Source: Melampsora larici-populina 98AG31 (taxonomy: Eukaryota; Basidiomycota; Pucciniomycetes; Pucciniales; Melampsoraceae). Taken from it: 64,000 nucleotides of DNA. The position numbers and the translations under genes are program-made. Positions 20,789-32,322 of this stretch are shown here, piece after piece. The stretch covers positions 287,186-351,185 of the forward strand of contig NW_006768779.1 of NCBI RefSeq assembly GCF_000204055.1, given 5' to 3'. Position 1 is the stretch's first letter. Every line of letters starts with the position of its first letter. The notes beneath the pieces were generated by a model. It did no database searches. It saw only the letters and a list, made by a program, of their open reading frames with translations, and was not told where the DNA came from.

Positions 20789-23640
20789 CTAAGCTTTAAC
20801 TAAGCCATGAAACAAAACATTAGTCGTTTTATGCTCTGTAACCCTTTCTGTGAGAATTACTGTGGTTGCCTGCCTCGAAGTACAGCGAGACATCGCCACG
20901 TACAACTGCCCGTGAGCAAAGACTGGCGTCGGGAGGACTACACACACCTGGGTTAGCGTTTGCCCCTGGGACTTGTTGATTGTCATTGCAAACGCAAGCG
21001 AAATTGGAAATTGAAAGCGAAAGAAAGATATTGGCACGCTCTCGTTGCCCGGATGATGCATTCTCATTCGCGGCAAAGACACACACGTCCCCCGTTTTGG
21101 TCCTGAAACAATCACGCATTGCAAAGCGTTGTCAGAAGTGTTCGTGATCAACAGCCTTGTACCGTTGCATAGTCCCGAGTGCAAGTTGAGGTTTCGCAAT
21201 AAGATTACCACTGCACCGACTTTCAGACTTAGTTCGTGGTTGGGGAATCCGGGAGGGTTGAACGTGTTCAACACGTCGACACTCACGTGCGAGGCGTACT
21301 CCTCATCAAGACTGTCCAGGGAGGAATAGTCTCGTTGGGAGGTGCTCAACCCGCGAAGTACCATCCCATTCAGATCGGCCACTGTCGCATTCAAGGTTGT
21401 TATGATCGCTTGTGTTGAATAATACTCAGCCAATCGTCCCCAAGCCCCCCGCCGTATCAAGTTGTCCGCGGCAGAGTAAAATGGATTGACCCATCTTCTG
21501 CTAAGTGCTTGACCGGGTTTGATGCTAATAACATTAACGTGTTCAAGCTTGATTTCTTCGACGTGCTCGTCCTGAAGTGCGCCTGATCCCAACTGCAATA
21601 GCCACTTCCCGTACTCCGCGTTCTGTGGGTCATCCGTGAGACGCAGATTTTTAGTCAATTCATACTCCCTCACATGTTGCCACAATTCGGAATGCTTGAA
21701 GCATGCATTTACTGTATCTAGCAACCCTCCATGGACGACAACTGGAAGCGTTTGTCGAAAATCGCCGGAGAACAGGATAATAAGCCCTCCAAAAGGCTTG
21801 TCAGACTCTCTTAGGTCTCGCAGGCTTCTGTCGACACACTCAATCGCATGCTTATGCTGCATCGCGATCTCGTCCCATACGATGAATTTCGCTTCGAGCA
21901 GTGCCTTCCCCACAGCGTCGTTTTGGCTGAAAGAGCAGGTCGAGTCGCTATGTACGTCTAAAGGTATTCCTAGGGTTGAATGTGCGGTGGCACCATTTAG
22001 CAGCAAGAGAGCTGCAACACCTGACGAAGCGACTGCGAGGAACGGGATTGATCTTGAGTTGCAATAATGCAGGCAAGCGTTCAATAAGAACGTCTTACCA
22101 CAGCCCCCCGATCCATCCACGAAAATTAACTTCCCTTCATCACCTTCTACCGCCATCGCTACAGCATCGTAAACAGTCCCCTGCTCCTCTGTCATCGTCA
22201 AGCCAGCTTTGATAACGTACTCATAACTGGCTTCCGGTGATGTGTTCTGCTGATCAACGTGCATGTTGCAGCCGATCGTGGCTAGCAGGTCTTCATCTAC
22301 GCCGTCCAAGCCCACGTCTTCCAGGGTCTTCCCCATGTATTCCAAGGATTTTCCCATCAATGCCAACCCATAATTTTCAATCTGCCTCTCTGTCGGCGCC
22401 AAATCTGGTAAACACAATGCCAACTGGTACCTGCAATCATCTGTAAGGTCTTCAATGTGGTCATCCCATAATTGTTGTGGATTGGACGGGGGACTATGTA
22501 CCAAAATTAAACCAAACATCTCCCGTAATTGATGACCCGATTTCCAAACCGCAGCCTCAGTCAAGCAGGCATCGTAATGAGCGTCAGACATCAGAAGGCC
22601 CATCGCGTCGGCTGCTCACCTGTACGTTGCATATAATTGCCCATCTACTGTCCTCAGGTCCTGGAAAGATGTTGGCCCTCGTACTGAGGTCAGCAGCAGC
22701 CTCATATAATACCGGTCGCCATGCCCCGGTTTAGCAAAGTAAAGGCGACTGATCGATCGAATGTTCTTCTGTCTTCGCACCCAACGTTTGATGCTCTTAT
22801 CCCACCAGTAGTAATCTGTCATCTCGGTGTAAAGGAGTCTTCTGACGGTGAAGTTCATTTTGCCGACCAATTCGTCATTACGGCACATCCGGAAGAACTC
22901 CGACAGGGTCGTTCTCTCCGCTCGACCCGACTCGATCGCGGCCCTCAACGAAGCGTTGCTTTGAAAATACACCATATTCGTGTACTCGTCGTGCAGGGCT
23001 AAACGGTTGACGGCGGGATGATTCCCGGAAAGTGGCATCTGGAGCAAACGCACAATGGCTGCAGACGGAGTCAGTATGAAGAAGTGTCTGGAATAGGAGC
23101 TGATGACAAACCTTCCGGCGCTGCCAGGTACCGCCCATCAACAAAATCGGTGACTTCGTCTTCAGTCTCTAAAGCCAAGGCCTGCCTGTCGTGCCCTTTT
23201 GCAATATATTTGTAGAGATATTTTACCGACTTCATACTGGTCGCAATCTCCACTTTGATGTGGCACCGGTACTTCAAGAGTAAGAACCGATTATACGGGA
23301 CAATATCACGATTGGTATACGTGACGCCATTCTTGATAAAGCTTCGTCCATCATCAGGCCGTTTGTATTGGGGATAGGAGCGTTCTGTCATCGCAGTGAC
23401 TGGACTGAAAGGTTGGGGATATCCGTACTTGCATTTTGTCCCGTTCCAGCAGGACTTCGTACTGTCGCAAGGCCCGTGGACCATAGATTGAACGACCAAT
23501 TCATAAAGCAATGGATCACTATCGGGGTCAGGGATTGTAGCTGAGACTATCAAGTCAACTTCATCGGGAGTCCTAGGCGTAGTCGTGGCATCGTTAATCA
23601 GGACTAGCATATCAGCGGCGGGCGCCGCTTCCAAGATATC
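20789..23640 (-). pseudogene. Helitron 2 Rep-helicase, 5'-truncated, one nonsense codon
   Basis: Minus-strand Helitron protein of a different lineage from Helitron 1. It begins mid-Rep near 23640 (AAPAADMLVLIND), directly beside a MITE, so the HUH motif is lost. The two-Tyr motif VKYLYKYIAKGHDR (about 23230) remains. After a short intron ending ctgcag near 23065 it continues RLLQMPLSGNHPAVNRLALH. An in-frame TGA at 22618-22616 interrupts TYR*AADAMGLL; reading resumes in the same frame for about 600 codons. Helicase motifs are complete: Walker A GSGGCGKT, Walker B FIVWDEIAM, FSGDFRQTLPVV, FAMTINKSQGQ, FAHGQLYVAMSR, ending LVKA at 20789. Without the HUH residues it cannot act on its own. Confidence 0.88.
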
Positions 23641-23646
23641 ACATTG

Positions 23647-24064
23647 CAGTCAAACCCGTGCAATTGCATACCTGTGCAACTGCATGATCAGCCTTTTTGC
23701 ATAGGCCAGGACTTCCCCCGACTTGGTGTGGGCTAAAAGTTGGATTTATTCCATAATTTTGTCAAAAATGATAATGCATAAGGCAAAATCCAAAAAACAG
23801 GTCTTGGAAGCCCAATTGCATAGCTTTTACTCCAAATACAGGATAAAAAGTACATAATTATGCATAAATCTTGAGACCTAAGTCTCAAAGCCTAACTCAA
23901 AACTTGTGAAAATGCATAATGTTACGTATTTTGGCCTATTTCCGCATATATGAATAACTTTATGCATTGTAACCTATCCTGTATTTTACCTCACTTTGCA
24001 TAACCCGTGAAATTGCATAGGCCAGATGTTCCCCCCAAATTATACAATTGCGCAGGTTTGACTG
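23647..24064. mobile_element. CAGTCAAACC-TIR MITE, copy 1 (418 bp)
   Basis: Ends are inverted: CAGTCAAACCCGTGCAATTG at 23647 and its near-complement ending GGTTTGACTG at 24064. The interior has several cataatt/gcattgt palindromes. It is in reverse orientation to the copy at 38177-38518: the stretch with gacttggtgtgggctaaaag matches the complement of that element. CAGT ends and TA flanks at the other copy suggest Tc1/mariner-type mobilisation; here the flanks are tg and ta, so no clean duplication. It sits at the truncated 5' end of Helitron 2. Confidence 0.8.
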
Positions 24065-25125
24065 TATGTGGATGGCATATGTTGGATGCCTTCTAGGGAA
24101 TACAATACCCTTCATGATTGATCTTGTGATGACTCTTCAAGAAATCACTTTGACAGAATTCATATGAATCAGCAAAGATGGAGTTTTATGATTGACTTTA
24201 TTAAAACCTTACTTACCAATGTATATCAACAACCCACCTATCAATGATTGTGAATGACAGATATACACACTCAACACTTTTTTAACATAATACCAAGGTT
24301 TATGTGTCACCAATGTGAGAGGAAATACTGGATGCACTTAGGTACCTGGTTATTGAATAGGTTCCTAAGCCACATGTATTGGATCTATGATTCAGAAAAT
24401 ATGCAAGTCCCACCATGGATCAGCCTTGTATGTTCAGCTTTATTTTTTTCTAGAAATGGAATAAGAAGTTGGATAAGAAGAAAATGAATCTACTTTGATC
24501 AGGGTAAAGTTTGTATAGGTACAGTAGTATCAATAGTCCCTCTCAACCCTAAAGCTACTTCCTGTGTATGTTCTATATCATTTTGGTTTTCAATCAAGAC
24601 TTCCAAAATTCTCCATTGCCAAATTACTTCCCATTTGCTTTCTCAATAGGCTGATGGGGTTTGAATAATAATCAGCTTAAGTTTTGAAATTACTCACTTT
24701 CAAGGCAATGATGGCATCTGCTGGAGGAATTAAATGGGTCCGCATACAGCTCAACACCTCATCTGCAATCACTTCTTATTTGTATGAATGGTGTTGACAA
24801 ATTGTCTCAGCTTACAGTTTCAGAATGAAAAGCACAACTGTGATGAAGAAAATGATGTGAAGTCATTGCATCATCTACTTTTGTGCTTGTTATTTCAGAG
24901 AGACATCCATTCACGTCTATTGTTCTGAGGTGAACTATGACAGTTCAACTGGGTTAAATTAAGAAAGGTAACTGAGTAACAGCTTATGGATCCTAATTTT
25001 GTAAATTTCATATTTCGGATTTGAGTTTCCCATGGTCTTGAAAGCATATTGACCGTTGCTGAGAAGAGTTGATGAAAGTTGTTTGGTGTAACACCTGTCT
25101 AGCCAAAGAAACCCATTTGTACAAA
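24065..25125. other. Intergenic, no gene recognised
   Basis: AT-rich; scattered open frames of 60-77 codons without motifs or splice logic. Confidence 0.4.
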
Positions 25126-25150
25126 GTATGAGAAAGGAGGTCAAAATCAA

Positions 25151-25825
25151 TCATATCAATGTCATAGAACCAATGGAAAGTTTCTTACCATCAATTGTAA
25201 ATTCAGGTAAAACTTTGGCTGATGGGATCAAGATTACATTTAAATCTTCTGGTGATGATTCTTTTGAATTAGATGCTACAGATCCTTTTATCTGGATATC
25301 TTTCCACCATTAATGCATAAGCAAATTTTCATTGATGGTTAACTTTAAATTTCCTGAAATGTTGCCTAATCCAACTCCTGCAATCACCACTTCACCTGAT
25401 GAACCTAATCCTTGTCCGAATGGAATTTACTTTGATTTCATCTGATTGTAAGATGTATAATGCCACTCTTGTGATTAAATTTTGATATGGATCTTGGTTC
25501 TTCATTTGATCCTAAACCTTCATAAGTTAATTTACTTTTGATGTTAAGTTTGAATCAATTTGTCAGTTGATAGTCAAATGAAATGATAAAGCTAATCCTA
25601 ATACATCAAAACCCGGTCCTATATTTGCAGAAGTTAATGGAACTCGTATGATCCACTGTCAAATCAAATCTAAATCTCAAGTTAGATTCCATCAAGATTC
25701 CAATGATGAATTGCTATGAGAGCTTAAAGAGAAGTCTACTTTACAAATCGATTTCATTGGTTCTTCTTTGAATGTTGTAGCTTGTCAAGTTGAGATTGAA
25801 AAGAACCTTTACAATCTGATTTGAT
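25151..25825 (+). pseudogene. Degenerate coding-like region, family unknown
   Basis: Codon-like stretches remain on the plus strand: KVINHINVI-like start then SFLPSIVNSGKTLADGIKI near 25180-25240, and EVNGTRMIHCQIKSKSQVRF...LQIDFIGSSLNVVACQVEIE near 25632-25825. They are separated by stops and frame changes; one in-frame TGA lies near 25717. The composition (many Ser/Asn/Lys, few rare codons) resembles the decayed PNP gene next to it. No family recognised. Confidence 0.25.
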
Positions 25826-26011
25826 TTAGTTATAATTAATAGGATGGTGTTTTCCATCTTGAATCATTTACAACATATTTAACAATCTTAAGTCTATCTT
25901 TTGATTTTAAATTTCCAATTTCTAAAACCTAATAACCAAAACCAACATCCAACCAAATCGAAAGAACAAAAAAATCAGTTTCAAAATCAAGAAGAGAGAA
26001 AAAAGAGAAAG

Positions 26012-27420
26012 TCAACAAACTCCTCCATGATTAGCAGTTTCTTCTTTCCAAACCGGTTCAACACCTTCATCATTTGATTTATCCAATCCTTGATTCTTTA
26101 ATTCATTTTCCACAAACTCTTCTGCACTTTTATACGGTTTATCTGTTACTACATTAGTCACGAGTGATCAAGTTGATACTCTTAATCCTATATGTCTTCA
26201 TGCAGTTACTTCTGGTACTGTACTACAAAAAACCCAAACAAAAATAATGATTTAGTGTTTTTTGGTGAGTTTTGTTGGAGTTGAGAACTTGAGACTTACG
26301 ACATTCGTACTACATCTGCTCGTGTACTTCTTATAAATTTTCCTTCTGCTCTTGTTTCATAAGTCGGACCTGAAACCTACAAAATTAAATCATTCACTCA
26401 AAGATAGGATGAAAGGAAAATCCAATTTGTTAGTTCACTGAATAATAATTAAGTTGAAATTCATAGTGTGATAATTTCCCAAGCATAAATTCCTTCTATC
26501 ACATCACCTTTTTCTAATCCGATTTCGGGTAACGATCCAAACACTGATTTCCTAAGTTCAAGATCACAAGCTATTTAAAATAGATTCAAGAGGTTTTTTT
26601 GTTTGGTCAAGTTAGTTTGATCAGATTACAAAAATTGATTTTTTATGAGAATTAGAAAACGCTTAAGAATTTACCATCTGACATGGGTGGAAGAAGAGGA
26701 CCAAGTGTATCTATATTAGGACCGATTAAAGGATTCCAAGAAGTCTGATTCAAAAATGAGTTAAAAAACGATCCAAAAACAAATTGATTAAATAAATCAA
26801 ACAATTTGTTAAAAACTTACAATGGTAATGCGAGATGATCATCAAGTGCAATGATTTGTCCAACTTTTAAATTCGGATTCACTGCTCCTGCAGCATTGGT
26901 TACTATAAAACAAAAACAGAATGATTCAAGTGTTGATGTTAAAGATTAATTTTTTGAATTATATGATTTGGTTTAAATTGAACTTACCAATTACTGCTTC
27001 ACAACCTAATGATTTAAAAATTCTGACTGCAAAGACTACATCTAAAAGTGGATAACCTCTAATTGAACAAAAAAACTTGGTTTAATATGATTATCTTGGT
27101 TTTTGGTCAAGGATTAAGATTACTTACTCGTAATCATGGAATCTATAATCGGGACCGATCAAAAGATAAAAAAATCCAATCCGAACAAAATCGTGGGATT
27201 TGGCTTCAGCATGCAACCGCTTACTTTTGTAATTGTGGAAACCGTGCATATAAAAAACTCCTGCCATTGTCCACTCATACCCGTCAGTTCGGAAATGATA
27301 GCATTGATTGCTTTCAAATCGGGCATCTTGTTATCAATAGCAGCAGCGATTACATTTGAGGTACCAGACATTGCGCGCAGGGAAGGCTGTAGATTATAAG
27401 TGCGTTGAACGTTTCCCGCA
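26012..27420 (-). pseudogene. Purine nucleoside phosphorylase, degraded
   Basis: Family: trimeric purine nucleoside phosphorylase, which cleaves inosine/guanosine with phosphate for purine salvage. Minus-strand exons: MHGFHNYK (about 27245), GYPLLDVVFAVRIFKSLGCE (about 27050-27000), TNAAGAVNPNLKVGQIIALD (about 26900), NPLIGPNIDTLGPLLPPMSD (about 26750-26690), CDLELRKSVFGSLPEIGLEK (about 26560), GPTYETRAEGKFIRSTRADV (about 26345), then TVPEVTA...RHIGLRVS...SLVTN (about 26215-26155), ending GGVC at 26012. Lesions: in-frame TGA at 26200-26198 and 26170-26168, Arg in place of Gly in the conserved GADxVGMS motif (twice), and a lost donor (GG|GA) before the GPTYET exon. The N-terminal third is not readable. 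Confident as family, confident as non-functional. Confidence 0.78.
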
Positions 27421-28059
27421 AAAGATCTCAATCAACTTTGAAGTCCAATAGGCGAGTTGATTGAGGATGTTGCATATGAAGTTCTTGGAGTAGAAACATT
27501 GAGGTTGAATATGATTGATCTTGCTAGAGGGTTGTGAATCGTAGTGCCAGTAGTAAGAAGTTGAATGAGTGCTGGAAATGAGTAATTGGTAATCTTGTTC
27601 AATTTGTGTTGAGGTTGACAATCTTCTTCCTAACCCTAACCCTATCCTGTTAGCATTCCGATCTAGTTCCATATTAAGTCGGGTAACAACAGTGACCATC
27701 AATCAAGGACCATAATACTTGTCTGTCATTGGCTGATGTTGATTGATGATTAGAGCCAGTTGTTGGAAGGGTGGAGTCAGTTGAGGAAGACATGGTTTAG
27801 GTTGTGATGTCCCTGTTCCCGTTGGTCGAGGAAGGCTGATAAATGTTTGCACAAAATTGGAGTGAGCTGCTAAACCAGCCTCACTGAGTGAAAGCCTTCA
27901 AGACGATTCCAGTTAGTTGATTTGTATCTTATAAGAGGAATGACAAACATATTTTGGGTGAGGTGCGTGGAAATCAGATTAAACTGTGTTAGACGTGTAA
28001 ACCTTGAAATTGGTAGTAGGGATTGGGAGTTTAATCAGGTTTTGCCGGCGAACACGGTT

Positions 28060-29913
28060 TACCTTTAACTTGAATGAATTGTATGGGCGTGCGGTGCTCC
28101 CCTTTTCTGGAACTACACTGTATGTACGTCAGAAATACAGTTACCAAGTCGACCACGTTTCCTGACATCTTTATGCATCTCTTGGAGTTTTAAGTAAAAT
28201 ACTCTAGCCAATAAATCTGGGCGATCTTCAGGGACTTGACCTGGAAGGAGCGCGCGGGTCACCTCAGGCCATTGCGGGTTTGCCGTCGTTGTGATGAACA
28301 GGCTCGGATGCCCGAAGCGTTTGACCAAAGACATAGCGTTGTGATAGAGCTTGTGCATGGCTCTCGGCCCGCCGATGAAAGAGGACGGCAAGATTATGCT
28401 CTTGCCAATTGTAAAGTCGTCGTTGTGGAGGCCCTCACACTGCGAACATAATGTATTTTTCCAAGGTGAAAAATGATTACATTTATTTCACAAAATGATT
28501 AAAAATGCATTAATTCTGCATTAATTCTGCATTTTTCTGCATTAATTCTGCATTATTAATCATTTTGTGCATTAATGTCAATCATTTTTCACCTTGGAAA
28601 AATACATTATTTTCACAGTGTCAGCCGCTCCATTATACAATTCTGCACGGAGTGTAGGTTGATTGAGGTGGAACCATTTCAACCGCGCATTCTCGACGCA
28701 TATGTACATGTCGACTGTGTATTCCTGTAACAATCGCCCTCCTCTAAGTATAGCTGATAACGTATTGTGTCGCTCGAACAATTGATAAGCGCAGTGCTCC
28801 GACCGGCTGACTTTTCCAGTAGGGCCTATGACGCATAAACGCGGATTAGTTTTCAATTGTAGCAAGGAAGCATTAGCCTCTTGCACTTACGTCTTGATGC
28901 CGTGTTACGATAATGCTCGTCCCAACCATGGGACCCATGCATAAAAAAAACTGGGTAGCGTAACGCGAAATAAGTCGTGTTAAGTTCCGATATCCTCCGA
29001 AGTGCGCCACTCTTCCTATGCAGTATCACATCCCGGTCGGTCGACCCAACCTCCCCATCACCTGGTATGATGGCTGCGACTTGGTTACAGGTAGGATAGT
29101 TGTATCTGTTCTTGTCCCTATTCCCGATCGCCATTGATTTAATTTTGATTGTCTTGACGACATTGCTATTGACAATTTCCTCTGCTGACTTATAAAGTTT
29201 AGCGAAGGGATTTTTGGCGTAAAGAAAGCGTTGGAACTTCTTCAGAATTTCTGATCGAAGACCACCCCCGGCAGCTTTTGACCGCGCTGCAGCCTCGCTG
29301 TCTTGTTGATCCCCGTTCATGAAGATCTGCGCAAACTTTCTGGGCTGTCCATCTGGTGGTAACAGCGAGCCGATGTTGTGACTGAGCTGACCGAAAATAC
29401 GACATGTCCATGTGCCACCATTCCCAGCCACGGTCTTGTCCGTTTCGACGCCGTTGGAGGTGAAAGACAGGGCATTGTTATATGCACGTATGTGCTTCCT
29501 AAAATGCTTTGAATCTATTGGGACACAAAACACTGTTAGGAAGGTCGATTAAGACAACATTCATGAGACTCACCTTGGTCAGAGCCCGTGAATCAATTCT
29601 GCACAAACTTCGGTGCGAGTTTATTCTCGAGGTTGTCGCTCGGGAGTGCAACAGCTCGTTTCTGACAACACATGGAAAACGTTGCCCGCTCGGCTTTCCA
29701 GTCTTTCTGAGTTTGTTCACTTCGCCAATGCAATGCTCCACAATCAATACAAACGTCGTCGCACTGACCGATATCAAGCGGCATCTTGCCTGGGAATCGT
29801 TCAATGAGACTTTGTTCTGCTAACTCAGAGGTGTCTTTCGAAGCTGGGCCGTTGGGTGCTGCTGGGTATATTGAAGTCATTGGATTGAGATGAAGTTGCG
29901 CTGCAATGATCAA
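28060..29913 (-). pseudogene. Helitron 3 N-terminal/Rep fragment, split by a MITE
   Basis: Keeps the Helitron N-terminus missing from the other two: CIDCGALHW...FSMCCQKRAVALP (about 29760-29650), then IRAYNNALSFTSNGV, GQLSHNIGSLLPPDG, NPFAKLYKSAEEIV, NRYNYPTCNQVAAIIPG and RISELNTTYFALRYPVFF. After a short intron near 28900-28850 come SILRGGRLLQ-type sequence (LSAILRGGRLLQEYTVDMYI) and YNGAAD, where a MITE interrupts it (28620-28438). Beyond the MITE it continues IILPSSFIGGPRAMHKLYHN, FITTTANPQWPEV, then a TAG (VHTV*FQKRGAPHAHP) at about 28113, directly before the HUH motif. Homology ends near 28060. No helicase domain follows, so this is a 3'-truncated copy. Confidence 0.87.
28438..28620. mobile_element. 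CACTx-type MITE copy 2 (183 bp), inserted in Helitron 3
   Basis: Terminal inverted repeats of about 45 bp: left CACTGCGAACATAATGTATT, right complement CACTGTGAAAATAATGTATT, both continuing ttccaaggtgaaaaatgatt. Target duplication tca at 28435-28437 and 28621-28623. The interior is repeated gcattaattct. Removing the element and one tca joins the host codons in frame (AAT GGA GCG GCT GAG GGC CTC CAC on the minus strand), which shows exact insertion into a coding sequence. Confidence 0.92.
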
Positions 29914-30398
29914 GTGTACATTTGTCAGTCATAAGCCCGAATGGGATTGCCAATAATCTATATGATTTCCTGGCTCACCTAAGTGCGATGTGTCACGGCT
30001 GAAGCTCGAGGTTTCGGCGGTCAGGAATTTGGACAAACAACGCCTTCAAGTAGCCAGGCGGCGAATTTACTGAGTACTCAGTTGGTCGTGGTCGTGAGAG
30101 TCAAGGAACGGTATATGAAAGTGGTGAGAACAATCAATCACGGAAAAAAGCCAAGAATCTTCTCATCCAGGCACGTACCGCCACCGGCGAGGTTCTTATG
30201 CTTTCTACTATCATGCGATATCAAATGACTTATAGAAATGATTTGGCCTGGTTGGGTGAATTAATCAGAATGATTTCAAATGCAAAGTATTACAACCAAG
30301 GCGGTTCAGAAAACAAAGGACTGGCTCTACGCGAGCAGACAGAAATGGTATTGGGCGATAGGATGGTCAGACAGATTCGGTGCCAGGCAAATGAAGTG

Positions 30399-31706
30399 TC
30401 AAGCACCACGTGGGTGTCGAGGTTGGCGGCCAGCCTTAGTGCCGCGCCCCGTGCTGGGTCCCTGCTCAGGCGGGTCAAAGTCCTCCCCCAAATCAGTTTC
30501 AAACAGGTCGTCATTGAACTCCTCCTCCGGCTCGACTGGAATCGCTGCGCGTCCTTTTCCTTTGCCAGCGGAGGCTGCTCGTTTCTTATTCGGGACTGCA
30601 ACGTCCTCTCCAACTGTCAGGCCGGCCGCCTCCTTGTCAACCAAGTCATCGGGGACTGAAGCACCACCTGAGCGACCTTTCACTTTTTTGACTGGTGCCG
30701 CCCGCTTCTTTGGCGTCACAGGCGTCGCTTTAGCCGGGCTACTATTGTGCCTGTAATGGAGATGGTCAGCTCAGGTTGAGCGTATGTTTGAAAGTCACTG
30801 ACTTAGCCGGTTTGACTCGCCCAGCAGGAGTAACCTGCGCGCACCCGAAGCTTTCTTTTTGCTGACCGTTTGATGACCGCTGCCAATGTTAAGGCCGGTG
30901 ACCTATGCGAAATCAATGCCTAACTGTTAGTGTGGTTTTGTGGTTGGAACGTAATAAGATTGAGGGTGTACCTTACATCGACGACCCATCGCATGTGCTC
31001 TTCGTTCCAATCTACAATATACCTGTGAACCAACGTCTCCTTTCCTTCTTGGACTAATCCTTGCGTTTTTTTGAGGTTCGGAGTTGGCCTCATTCGGTAC
31101 TCGACTTTGAACTCGTGAGTGGACTTGTCCTATACAATGTAAAACAGCAATCAGAGAGAATTCAAGAACAAATTTGGGGCACAATGATTTACTTCTGGGC
31201 GGTAGTCTGTGTGTTTCATGACAAAGGCCAATACTGGCGAATCCGAATTCAAATCGGGCATTTCAGTCTTCGCTACTACTATACCGAACCCGGAAGCTGC
31301 AGTGTTATCGTGCAGTGTGCCAGCAAAGGCGTTAGATTCCCCAAGATCGACCTTGTGAGTGGCGTCAAAGTAGATCTGGAAGTCGGCTGAATCGATCGAT
31401 GGGATCATTCTGCCCTTAAGAGTGTAGCATCTTTCGTCCTGAACTTCGTCCTTTGCAGCGGAGTATCCAGTCATGACCCCGTCGTACTCCCGCTCGTTTT
31501 CATCGTTCCAGCCGTTGCACGTGATTGAGCCGGTGGAGTTTTGGTAGGTGAAAGTCTGATTATTAGCAGGGGCGAGCTATAGTTCATTGTCAGTTCTGGA
31601 ATTGCGGAGGAAACCAAGAAAAACGTACTATTTCAGATATTTCGAATACACCTGACACGTTGAAAGGGTGTGATCGTTTGTTTGGAGCGTTTGAAGTGTT
31701 TGACAT
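30399..31706 (-). CDS. Unknown protein with basic nuclear-type C-terminus
   Basis: Not recognised. Exon 1 starts at 31706 (MSNTSNAPNKRSHPFNVSGV) and ends ...FEISEI before gtacgttt. Exon 2 (about 31576-31190): LAPANNQTFTYQNSTGSITC...MTGYSAAKDEVQDERCYTLK...IYFDATHKVDLGESNAF...AFVMKHTDYRPE. Exon 3: DKSTHEFKVEYRMRPTPNLK. Then YIVDWNEEHMRWVVDV and VTGLNIGSGHQTVSKKK. The last exon is rich in Lys/Arg/Pro/Ala (PKKRAAPVKKVKGRSGG, NKKRAASAGKGKGRAA) with an acidic patch EEEFNDDLFETDLGEDF, ending at TGA 30399. Lys/Arg clusters suggest nuclear targeting. No signal peptide or membrane segment. All joins use GT-AG; no internal stop seen. Its start lies about 125 bp from the end of the hAT element, so the element may supply or disturb its promoter. 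Confidence 0.55.
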
Positions 31707-32322
31707 GGTGTCGTTGTGTAAGCGTGACGGGTGATACTTGCGATAACTCGATCTGTCACTTGCTTGTTTGGGATAGAATCGATTGCGGTTTAGAGAATGG
31801 GATTGATTGTAATGGATTAACAATTGGGTTCTTGCGGCAAGTCTGGCTCGCAGCGCTTCGCAGCGCTGCTAGACGGTATTTCAGAAGCGCAACTTGACAT
31901 TTCCGTGACCAAGCTAGGTAGCTAGAGCCGCAGCGGCTTTTTTTTTCTCACACAACTTAGTAGCTGAAAGCGAAGTTTTTTTTCGCAGCGCCTCGCAGCG
32001 TTTCAGGCCAAAAAAAAACTTTTTTTAAATTTATTTTTGGGCAAGGTAAAGGAAACAAAAGCAGATCAAGAAATGGTACTCTTAGGTAAGGACTGTTGAG
32101 AAACCTAAAAATAAACGTTTTGTGATGTAAAGACCGTAATGAAAACATAAAACATAAAGAAAAATCAAATAAAAAGACATTTCAACAAACTTGATGTAAT
32201 GTAAGGACTGTGATGAAAAAAGAAAAAATATGTATATTCAAAATCAATTAAATCAAAGTAAAAGAGTGTAGAGAAAACGATAAAAGGGATTAAAAAAGAG
32301 GTGAAAATCGAAGAAGACCAAT

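Noticed and set aside
21636..22067. Plus-strand frame of 143 codons
   Set aside because: Antisense shadow of the Helitron 2 helicase domain.
30198..30756. Plus-strand frames of about 155 codons
   Set aside because: Antisense to the Lys/Pro-rich last exon of the minus-strand unknown gene; composition follows from that exon.
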